Part shown: positions 6,488-11,893 of the stretch, piece after piece
Position numbering within the stretch: position 1 is the first letter of the stretch
Layout of the letters: every line of letters begins with the position of its first letter
From: an uncultured Collinsella sp.
GTDB lineage: Bacteria; Actinomycetota; Coriobacteriia; Coriobacteriales; Coriobacteriaceae
Length of the DNA stretch: 13,100 bases
Reading direction: 5' to 3'
Assembly (NCBI GenBank): GCA_958447915.1
Contig: CAUDCB010000042.1
Coordinates: forward strand, 1-13,100
The notes under the pieces: model-generated
Told to the model about the DNA's origin: nothing
Database searches by the model: none
Seen by the model: the letters and a program-made list of their open reading frames with translations, nothing else
Program-made: the position numbers and the translations under genes

Positions 6488-7171
6488 ATGAAGTTCTTTA
6501 TCGATACCGCCAACCTTGACGAGATCGCCGAGGCAAAGAGCTGGGGCTGCCTGGCCGGTGTTACCACCAATCCGTCCCTGTATGCCAAGACCGGCGGTAA
6601 GCTCGCCGACTTTGAGCCCCATATGCTCAAGATTGCCGAGCTCTGCGAAGGTCTGCCCGTGTCTGCCGAGTCTACCGCCACCACGGCCGAGGGCATGATC
6701 GAGGAGGGCAAGCGTCTTGCCGCCCTCGCCCCCAACATTGTGGTCAAGCTCCCCGTCTGCGAGGCCGGCCTCGCCGCCTGCCGCGCCCTGGCCGACGCAG
6801 GCGTGCGCGTCAACATGACGCTCGTCTTCTCGCCGACCCAGGCCTTGATGGCCGCCAACGCCGGCGCTCGCTACATCAGTCCGTTTGTGGGACGCTTCGA
6901 TGACATCGCCGAGGACGGTATCTCGCAGCTCGACAACGTTGTGACCTGCATCAAGAACTATGACTGGACTGGTAAGAACGTCGATGACACCGTCGAGATC
7001 ATCACTGCATCCGTCCGCACGCCTAATCACGTGACCCAGGCGGCACTGCTCGGTGCCGATATTGCGACCGTCCCCATGGCTGCTCTTAAGAAATGCCTGC
7101 ATCATCCGCTGACCGACCAGGGCCTTGCCTCGTTCGAGGCTGACTGGCAGAAGGTCGTCGCTCAGGCTTAA
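6488..7171 (+). CDS. tal: Transaldolase, short TalC/FSA-like subfamily
   Basis: A 227-residue barrel enzyme that would transfer dihydroxyacetone between sedoheptulose-7-phosphate/glyceraldehyde-3-phosphate and erythrose-4-phosphate/fructose-6-phosphate. The Schiff-base lysine is Lys87 in NIVVKLPV. GVTTNPSLYAKTG is the N-terminal signature. Two residues separate transaldolase from fructose-6-phosphate aldolase: Glu61 in VSAESTATTAEGM, where E. coli FSA has Gln, and Phe133 in ISPFVGRFDD, where FSA has Tyr. Both have the transaldolase state, so I call transaldolase although many pipelines label this family FSA. GAAGGAG precedes the ATG at a suitable distance. The gene sits behind an intra-operon terminator and 63 nt ahead of the transketolase genes, its usual metabolic partners. 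Confidence 0.9.
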   Translation: MKFFIDTANLDEIAEAKSWGCLAGVTTNPSLYAKTGGKLADFEPHMLKIAELCEGLPVSAESTATTAEGMIEEGKRLAALAPNIVVKLPVCEAGLAACRALADAGVRVNMTLVFSPTQALMAANAGARYISPFVGRFDDIAEDGISQLDNVVTCIKNYDWTGKNVDDTVEIITASVRTPNHVTQAALLGADIATVPMAALKKCLHHPLTDQGLASFEADWQKVVAQA

Positions 7172-7181
7172 CGAGTGGATT

Positions 7182-7212
7182 GCCCCGGCATCGCGTCATC
7201 CGGTGCCGGGGT
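7182..7212 (+). other. Intercistronic hairpin between transaldolase and transketolase N genes
   Basis: CCCCGGCA (7183-7190) pairs perfectly with TGCCGGGG (7204-7211), and a G-T pair extends the stem by one. The loop has 13 nt. The following bases (TGTTCTC) are not a proper U-run, so a processing or stability role, or weak termination, is more likely than strong termination. Confidence 0.5.
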
Positions 7213-7234
7213 TGTTCTCAAGAGAGGAATTCGT

Positions 7235-8065
7235 ATGACCAACCAGGAGCTGGCGAAGGTCGCCAATGAGGTCAGGAAGGGTGTCGTGACTGCGGTTCAC
7301 GCGGCCAAGTCGGGACACCCGGGTGGATCGCTCGGTGCTGCCGACATCATGACGTATCTGTACTTTGAGGAAATGAATATCGATCCTGCCGACCCTCACA
7401 AGGCCGATCGCGATCGCTTTGTGCTCTCCAAGGGTCACGCGGCGCCGGGCCTGTATTCGGTGTTGGCAAATCGCGGCTATTTTCCCGGCGAAGAGCTCGA
7501 GACGCTCCGCCATATTGGCAGTCGCCTGCAGGGCCATCCCAACATGAACGACACCCCGGGCATCGATATGTCCACCGGATCGCTCGGCCAGGGTATCTCC
7601 GCCGCGGTTGGAATGGCGCTTGCCGCTAAGCACTGGGACGACGGCTACCGTGTCTACACGTTGCTGGGCGACGGTGAGTGCGAGGAAGGCCAGGTGTGGG
7701 AGGCGGCCATGTTTGCCGGCAACCACGACTTGGATAACCTCGTCGCTATCGTCGATCACAATGGCCTGCAAATTGACGGCAGTATCGACGCAGTTAACTC
7801 GGCTATGCCGCTTGCCGACAAGTTCCGCGCCTTTAAGTGGCATGTGATCGAGCTCGCCGACGGTAACGACATGGCGCAGATTGCCGCCGCCTTTGCCGAG
7901 GCTCGCAAAGTGAGCGACTCGCCCGTGGCTATTATCGCCGAGACGGTGAAGGGCAAGGGCGTCTCCTTTATGGAAAACCAGGTGGGCTGGCATGGCAAGG
8001 CGCCCAACGATGAACAGTTTGAGCAGGCCATGGCCGAGCTCGCAGCAGCAGGGGAGGAGCTCTAA
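7235..8065 (+). CDS. Transketolase, N-terminal (thiamine diphosphate-binding) subunit
   Basis: A 276-residue protein corresponding to the N-terminal pyrophosphate-binding domain of transketolase. Motifs in order are SGHPGGSLGAADIM (26-39), LSKGHAAPGLY (64-74), STGSLGQGIS (113-122) and the ThDP/Mg motif GDGECEEGQVWEA (145-157) ending at DHNGLQ (174-179). It should work as a heteromer with the C-terminal subunit encoded immediately downstream: the stop TAA and the next ATG overlap by one base (TAATG), which implies translational coupling. The ATG at 7235 has AGAGGAA in front of it. The in-frame extension to 7175 covers the intercistronic hairpin and is rejected. Split transketolases occur widely in bacteria and archaea, often in dedicated sugar pathways. 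Substrate preference cannot be read here. Confidence 0.93.
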   Translation: MTNQELAKVANEVRKGVVTAVHAAKSGHPGGSLGAADIMTYLYFEEMNIDPADPHKADRDRFVLSKGHAAPGLYSVLANRGYFPGEELETLRHIGSRLQGHPNMNDTPGIDMSTGSLGQGISAAVGMALAAKHWDDGYRVYTLLGDGECEEGQVWEAAMFAGNHDLDNLVAIVDHNGLQIDGSIDAVNSAMPLADKFRAFKWHVIELADGNDMAQIAAAFAEARKVSDSPVAIIAETVKGKGVSFMENQVGWHGKAPNDEQFEQAMAELAAAGEEL

Positions 8066-9003
8066 TGGCAGACGTCAAGAAAGTCGCCACGCGCGTTAGC
8101 TATGGCGAGGCACTTGTCGAGCTGGGCAATGAGCGCGATGACTTTGTGGTTCTCGATGCCGACCTGGCCGCCGCCACGCAGACCGGTAAGTTTAAGGCTG
8201 CGCACCCCGAGCGCTTCTACGATGCCGGCATTGCCGAGAGCAACTTGATGGGGCTCGCCGCCGGCATTGCGACCACGGGCCACGTCGCCTTTGCGAGCAC
8301 CTTTGCCATGTTCGCCGCCGGCCGCGCGTACGAGCAAGTGCGTAATTCCATCGGCTATCCGCACCTCAACGTCAAAATCGGCGCCACGCATGCGGGTATA
8401 TCGGTCGGTGAAGACGGCGCCACGCATCAGTGCTGCGAGGACATCGCGCTCATGCGCACGATCCCAGATATGACGGTAATCGTTCCCGCCGATGACATCG
8501 AGGCTCGTGCTTGCGTGCGCGCCGCCTATGAGTTTGAGGGCCCGGTTTACATGCGCTTCGGCCGCCTGGCAACACCGGTCATCAACGACCGCGAGGACTA
8601 TGAGTTCAAGATTGGTCGCGGCGTGGTCGTGCGTGAGGGGTCCGATGTGACCATCATCGCTTGTGGCCTTATGGTCGCCGAGGCGCTTGAGGCTGCCGAG
8701 GCGCTCGCTGCCGATGGCATCGACGCCGAGGTCATCAATATGCATACCATTAAACCGCTCGACGAGCGCCTGGTGGTCGCCAGCGCAAAGAAGACCGGTC
8801 GCGTGGTCACCGCCGAGGAGCATTCGATTATCGGCGGGCTTGGCGAGGCCGTTGCCTCAGTGCTCGCGGAGCAGCATCCAGTGCCGATGCGTCGCGTCGG
8901 CGTGCGCGATGTGTACGGTGAGTCCGGCCCTGCGGTTGATTTGCTGCATAAGTACGGTTTGGACGCCGACGGCATCGAAGCCGCGGTCAGGTCCGTGTTG
9001 TAA
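8065..9003 (+). CDS. Transketolase, C-terminal subunit
   Basis: A 312-residue protein with the pyrimidine-binding domain (about 8-170) and the C-terminal domain (about 185-312) of transketolase. Glu58 in DAGIAESNLMGLAAG is the residue that activates the ThDP aminopyrimidine. ATHAGISVGEDGATHQ (107-122) carries the active-site His121 region, and YMRFGR is the usual phosphate-contact segment. With the preceding subunit it would transfer two-carbon ketol units between ketose and aldose phosphates. Its start overlaps the stop of the N-subunit gene by one base, with GGGGAGGAG upstream, and it is followed after 12 nt by the EIIA gene. The order and coupling indicate one transcript. Confidence 0.93.
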   Translation: MADVKKVATRVSYGEALVELGNERDDFVVLDADLAAATQTGKFKAAHPERFYDAGIAESNLMGLAAGIATTGHVAFASTFAMFAAGRAYEQVRNSIGYPHLNVKIGATHAGISVGEDGATHQCCEDIALMRTIPDMTVIVPADDIEARACVRAAYEFEGPVYMRFGRLATPVINDREDYEFKIGRGVVVREGSDVTIIACGLMVAEALEAAEALAADGIDAEVINMHTIKPLDERLVVASAKKTGRVVTAEEHSIIGGLGEAVASVLAEQHPVPMRRVGVRDVYGESGPAVDLLHKYGLDADGIEAAVRSVL

Positions 9004-9015
9004 GGAGGGTTCTAC

Positions 9016-9468
9016 ATGGGATTTGTATCTGCCAACCAGGTGACGATTGGACATGCATCGGCCTCACGCGAGGACGCGCTGCATTATTTGTCCGAGCAGG
9101 CTGTTGAGCTTGGCTTTGCCGATGACGCGTCCGCTGTTGAAGCCGCGTTCATTGCTCGCGAAAACGAGGCCGAGACTGGCCTCGTCGCCGGGTTTGCCGT
9201 TCCGCATGCCAAAAGCGATGCCATCCACACGCCGGGCGTTGCCGTGCTTAAACTGGCCGAGCCCGTTGAATGGCCGAGCTTCGATGGGGTGCCCGTCGAT
9301 GTTGCGCTCGCGCTGTACGTGCCTGCCGGCGAAGCGGGAACCACGCACCTGCGTCTGCTCTCCAAGGCTGCCGTGATGCTGATGGATGCTGGCTTCCGTG
9401 ACAGGGTGCGCGAAAGCACCGATCCTGTCGAGATTGCCGAGCTCATCAACGCCGGGCTCGAGGGCTAG
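9016..9468 (+). CDS. PTS EIIA subunit, fructose/mannitol type
   Basis: A 150-residue cytoplasmic phosphocarrier that would pass phosphate from HPr to Cys9 of the EIIB domain encoded at 3472. The phosphorylated residue is expected to be His64 in VAGFAVPHAKSDAI, preceded by the typical ARENEAETGL segment (47-56). The N-terminal half and the LRLLSKAAVMLMD helix match fructose-type EIIA domains. TAAGGAGGG, which overlaps the stop of the transketolase gene, is its ribosome binding site. Having EIIA at the far end of the operon while EIIBC opens it suggests that the whole cluster serves one sugar. The gene ends the operon: a 6-bp hairpin starts at its stop codon (9468-9484) and a strong hairpin follows at 9511-9541. 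Confidence 0.92.
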   Translation: MGFVSANQVTIGHASASREDALHYLSEQAVELGFADDASAVEAAFIARENEAETGLVAGFAVPHAKSDAIHTPGVAVLKLAEPVEWPSFDGVPVDVALALYVPAGEAGTTHLRLLSKAAVMLMDAGFRDRVRESTDPVEIAELINAGLEG

Positions 9469-9510
9469 AACGGGCTCTCCGTTCCATTAATCGATCCTTC
9501 TCCAAGGAAA

Positions 9511-9541
9511 AGGGCCGCGACGCTATAGGCGTCGCGGCCCT
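9511..9541 (+). terminator. Hairpin terminator at the end of the sugar operon
   Basis: GGGCCGCGACGC (9512-9523) pairs perfectly with GCGTCGCGGCCC (9529-9540) around TATAG, and A9511-T9541 adds a pair. The stem is very stable, but the following bases (GTCTGCGTTT) make a poor U-run, so termination may be partly Rho-dependent. Confidence 0.65.
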
Positions 9542-9552
9542 GTCTGCGTTTC

Positions 9553-9604
9553 CCCAGATAAAACCTGCCAAAATAAACCTGTCCCTTTTTGGTAGGTAAA
9601 ACGG
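9553..9604 (+). repeat. Dispersed palindromic repeat, copy R1
   Basis: This 52-bp unit recurs at 10026-10077 with one mismatch. It contains an 11-bp inverted repeat (9563-9573 with 9587-9597, one G-T pair) around a 13-nt loop that includes AAACCTGTCCC. A third, inverted and more diverged copy starts at 13073. It resembles a REP/MITE-like dispersed element. No transposase is nearby. Confidence 0.85.
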
Positions 9605-9665
9605 GAGCCGTTTCACCGCAACTTAGGGTGCGGTTGGGATGTGTACGCTTTAATGAGCGGCGCCC

Positions 9666-9950
9666 ATGGTTAGAGAGATTACGCTCGTCTCTCTAAATGT
9701 CTCTCTAATGGGAAGCTCGGTTAGAGAGATGGCCTTAGGTAATCTAGCGGTGAATTCGATACATCTCTCTAAATTTCTCTCTAAAGAAGGTGCTCATCTC
9801 TCTAAAGTTAGAGAGATGAGCGCCTTGTTTAGAGAGACGGAATGCCAGTTTTCGTCCGTCCGTTACCATCTGCCAAAAATGGCGGATAAAGGACTCATTG
9901 AAGTAATGGGTTCATCGACGAGCCGCAACCGCCGCTATCGGAAGAGGTAG
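9666..9950 (+). CDS. Small ORF with a winged-helix-like C-terminus, running through the TTAGAGAGA array; possibly a gene remnant
   Basis: A 94-codon open frame. Residues about 1-55 are built from short recurring pieces (VREI or VREM, VSLN, VSLM, LSKF, LSKE, LSKV) because the DNA repeat TTAGAGAGA/TCTCTCTAA is read in both orientations. Residues about 60-94 (CQFSSVRYHLPKMADKGLIE then a basic wing, RNRRYRKR) resemble the recognition helix and wing of winged-helix DNA-binding domains, such as those ending Fic- or AlbA/RecG-like regulators. These often follow short repetitive linkers. An in-frame TGA at 9654 precludes a longer N-terminus, and I see no ribosome binding site before ATG 9666. It may be a stand-alone regulator acting on the array, or the surviving 3' end of a larger gene. 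I do not recognise a specific family. Confidence 0.4.
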   Translation: MVREITLVSLNVSLMGSSVREMALGNLAVNSIHLSKFLSKEGAHLSKVREMSALFRETECQFSSVRYHLPKMADKGLIEVMGSSTSRNRRYRKR

Positions 9951-10005
9951 ATGTGGCTGAGTCGCCTCTCTAGTGTCTCTCAAAGATAGATGGATGCTAG
10001 AGAGA
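9670..10005. repeat. Array of TTAGAGAGA motifs in both orientations
   Basis: Perfect 9-mers: TTAGAGAGA starts at 9670, 9721, 9808 and 9829, and TCTCTCTAA starts at 9688, 9700, 9764, 9776 and 9797. Degenerate copies lie at 9966-9973 (CTCTCTAG), 9975-9981 (GTCTCTC) and 9997-10005 (CTAGAGAGA). Successive starts of the perfect copies are 18, 12, 21, 43, 12, 21, 11 and 21 bp apart, mostly close to whole turns of B-DNA. The first pair forms a 9-bp inverted repeat with a 9-bp spacer. This is not a CRISPR array: units are too short, spacers irregular and orientation mixed. A multi-site protein-binding region is the simplest functional reading. Confidence 0.85.
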
Positions 10006-10025
10006 CGGTTGCCCCGCGATATTTT

Positions 10026-10077
10026 CCCAGATAAAACCTGCCAAAATAAACCTGTCCCTTTTTGGTAGGTTAAACGG
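10026..10077 (+). repeat. Dispersed palindromic repeat, copy R2
   Basis: Near-identical to R1 (45 identical bases, one mismatch, then six more identical). It lies 6 bp beyond the 3' end of larE. On the - strand its hairpin is followed by TTTTATC, so this copy may also serve as the larE terminator. R1 and R2 are direct repeats that bracket the TTAGAGAGA island. Confidence 0.85.
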
Positions 10078-10083
10078 CGTAAC

Positions 10084-10962
10084 CTAAAGATTCATGTTGC
10101 CGTGGATGTAGGGGGTGACCTCGGGGGAGATGTGGGCGCAGCCCAGCTCGCACAGCGCGGATTCGATGGCGGCGGGCAACGGGGTCTTGCCCTCGCCGTC
10201 GACGGTAGCACCGCCGAAGGCGGCGATCTTGGCGACATCTGCGGGCGCGGCCTCGATATGCATGCAGCCGCCGACCAAGCGCGCGCGAACCTGCGCCAGG
10301 CCAAGATCGTGCAGGTAGTCCTCGCAGGCGCGGATTAAATCGACCTTCTCGCGCGTAAGCTCCTCGCCCGTGGGGACGCGCGTGGCAAGACAGGCTCCCG
10401 CCGGCAGGTTCCAAACGGGATAGCCCCATACGCGCAGCAGCTCGCGCTCTTCGTTCTTGGTAAAGCCGACCTCCATAAGAGGGGAGCGTACGCCGAGCTC
10501 TTCTGCCGCGCGCATGCCAGGGCGGTAGTCACCGCGATCGCTCGCATTGCTGCCATCGATGACGGTGAGAAAGCCGAGCGACTTGGCGTGGTTGACGATA
10601 GCGGTAAAGCCGGCGTGCTTGCAGTGGTAGCAGCGATTGGCATCGTTGCAGGCTACTTGGGGGAGCTGCAGCTGATCGACCGAAAGATTGAGCACGGGGA
10701 GCTTAAAATGCGGCCCCTCATTGGTTTGTCCGTCAACGGAAAGCTCAAACGAGGTCTGTTCGGGCGTGCCGATGAGCGGCGTGGTGAGGTGAACGAGAAG
10801 CGTATCGGCAGGCATGATGCGGGCGCAGACCGCGGCCAAAAAGCTGCTGTCGACGCCGCCGGAAAAGCCGATGGCGACGCGTCCGTATGCCAGTAGCAAC
10901 TGCTCGAGCGCTGCGAGTTTGTCCTGAAGCTCCTTTGCAGGTGCGGTAGTGTCTGAAAGCAT
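10084..10962 (-). CDS. larE: LarE, ATP-dependent sacrificial sulfur transferase
   Basis: A 292-residue PP-loop protein. LarE activates the carboxylates of the nickel-pincer nucleotide precursor by adenylation and donates sulfur from its own cysteine, for maturation of lactate racemase and related LarA enzymes. Seen here are the PP-loop SGGVDSS (34-40), NRCYHCK (110-116), DGSNASDRGDYRPGM (136-150) and GACLATRVPTGEEL (189-202). Cys191 in the last segment lies where the sacrificial cysteine of the family is expected. The length is normal. The ATG is preceded by AAGGAA at 6-7 nt. No larA, larB or larC is in the window, so the gene stands apart from its pathway here. Its promoter (10997-11024, -) overlaps an inverted repeat, and its 3' end abuts repeat R2. 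Confidence 0.9.
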   Translation of the reverse strand: MLSDTTAPAKELQDKLAALEQLLLAYGRVAIGFSGGVDSSFLAAVCARIMPADTLLVHLTTPLIGTPEQTSFELSVDGQTNEGPHFKLPVLNLSVDQLQLPQVACNDANRCYHCKHAGFTAIVNHAKSLGFLTVIDGSNASDRGDYRPGMRAAEELGVRSPLMEVGFTKNEERELLRVWGYPVWNLPAGACLATRVPTGEELTREKVDLIRACEDYLHDLGLAQVRARLVGGCMHIEAAPADVAKIAAFGGATVDGEGKTPLPAAIESALCELGCAHISPEVTPYIHGNMNL

Positions 10963-10984
10963 AAAACGTTCCTTACCAATATGT

Positions 10985-11014
10985 GCTCGGTCGAAAACTA
11001 TAATCCTACCGAGC
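10985..11014. promoter_or_regulatory. Inverted repeat (possible operator) around the larE -10 box
   Basis: GCTCGGT (10985-10991) and ACCGAGC (11008-11014) are perfect 7-bp arms separated by 16 bp, and the larE -10 element lies in the spacer. A dimeric regulator bound here would block larE transcription. No candidate protein is evident. Confidence 0.45.
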
Positions 11015-11024
11015 TGCTTGTCAT
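10997..11024 (-). promoter_or_regulatory. Promoter of larE
   Basis: On the - strand, ATGACA (11024-11019, 5 of 6 matches to TTGACA) is followed after 16 nt by TATAGT (11002-10997, 5 of 6 matches to TATAAT). The predicted start near 10990 gives a leader of about 27 nt to the larE ATG, which includes its ribosome binding site. Confidence 0.65.
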
Positions 11025-11079
11025 AAGACTTCTATCTATGTAACGAAAGTGCAATATGCTATATACGTTATATACAAGT

Positions 11080-11109
11080 TTGTAAAGTGCGGTAGAGTGT
11101 CAGTAATAC
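11080..11109 (+). promoter_or_regulatory. Candidate promoter of the HAD phosphatase gene
   Basis: TTGTAA (11080-11085) is followed after 18 nt by TAATAC (11104-11109), placing the start about 15 nt before the ATG at 11130. An AT-rich near-palindrome (TATATACGTTATATA, 11059-11073) lies just upstream and could be a regulator site or a second promoter. Confidence 0.4.
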
Positions 11110-11129
11110 AATCCGGTGAGGGGGCCGAT

Positions 11130-11780
11130 ATGATCAAGGCTGTAATTTTTGACATGGACGGAACGCTGGTCGATACCGAGCGTTTGGGCATTAAGGCATG
11201 GAAGGCGGGCGCTGCCGAGCTGGGGGTCGCGATTGATGAAGCGCTGATCCATCAGTTTATCGGTCGCACCCTACCCGATGTCATGGACATCCTTGATAAG
11301 CATTACGGCAGCCACGAAACCACCGAGGCGGTCTATGCCCGCCACAAGGAGATTCGCGATGAGATGGTCAAGACCGAACTGGAGCTTAAGGCCGGCGCCG
11401 CCGAGTGCATAGACGAGCTGCTGGCTGCGGGCTATCACGTGGGTCTAGCGACGTCGTCGCGCCTCGCTACGGCCGAGCGCAACCTTAAGATGGTCGGCCT
11501 CTTTGACAAGTTTGAAACGGTGACCTGTGGCGAGGATGTCGTGCACGGCAAGCCCGACCCCGAGATGTATCTGCTCGCCTGCGAGCGCGCGGGCTTTGCC
11601 CCCGAGGAGTGCGCCGTGGTCGAGGATTCGCGCAACGGCTGCGTCTCGGGCATCACGGCGGGTTGCCATGTCTTTGCCGTGCCCGATATCGTGCCGCTGC
11701 CGCAGGACGTAGTGGATGGCTGCGAGGCCGTGCTCGACACGTTGTTCGACCTGGCGGCGGCAGTCAAGGCCGTGCGCTAG
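11130..11780 (+). CDS. HAD-superfamily phosphatase (beta-phosphoglucomutase/phosphatase-like)
   Basis: A 216-residue cytoplasmic hydrolase with all four HAD motifs: FDMDGTLVDTE (7-17; nucleophile Asp8, acid/base Asp10), the Ser/Thr motif in GLATSSR (105-111), Lys141 in HGKPDPEMY and the metal-binding Glu165-Asp166 in VVEDSRNG. An alpha-helical cap lies between motifs I and II (subclass I cap). Members dephosphorylate sugar phosphates, phosphoglycolate or related small molecules, or isomerise phosphohexoses. The substrate cannot be told from sequence alone. The start at 11130 follows GAGGGGG. An in-frame extension to 11049 would run through the promoter region and is rejected. The gene is monocistronic: divergent from larE and ended by the hairpin at 11819-11868. 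Confidence 0.88.
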   Translation: MIKAVIFDMDGTLVDTERLGIKAWKAGAAELGVAIDEALIHQFIGRTLPDVMDILDKHYGSHETTEAVYARHKEIRDEMVKTELELKAGAAECIDELLAAGYHVGLATSSRLATAERNLKMVGLFDKFETVTCGEDVVHGKPDPEMYLLACERAGFAPEECAVVEDSRNGCVSGITAGCHVFAVPDIVPLPQDVVDGCEAVLDTLFDLAAAVKAVR

Positions 11781-11818
11781 ACAATTGCGGCGTTGAAACG
11801 AGCAATTGCCCGCGTTTG

Positions 11819-11868
11819 CGCTTAAGCAAAAGGGGCCCGGCAATGGTCGGGCCCCTTTTGCTTAAGCG
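11819..11868. terminator. Bidirectional terminator, 21-bp perfect inverted repeat
   Basis: The arms 11819-11839 and 11848-11868 are perfectly complementary over 21 bp around an 8-nt loop. Each arm contains GCAAAAGGGGCCC or its complement, so either strand gives a GC-rich upper hairpin followed by TTTTGC. It serves the convergent HAD gene (ends 11780, +) and the second LacI-type gene (ends 11894, -). Confidence 0.85.
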
Positions 11869-11893
11869 GCGACTTAGCATGCTTGCGGGCGTG

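Noticed and set aside
6488..7171. Fructose-6-phosphate aldolase annotation
   Set aside because: The active-site positions carry Glu and Phe, the transaldolase state, rather than Gln and Tyr.
9670..10005. CRISPR array
   Set aside because: Units are only 9 bp, spacers vary from 2 to 34 bp, orientation is mixed, and no cas genes are present.
9553..10077. Complete IS element or composite transposon
   Set aside because: No transposase frame is present and the repeats are 52-bp direct repeats without clear target duplications.
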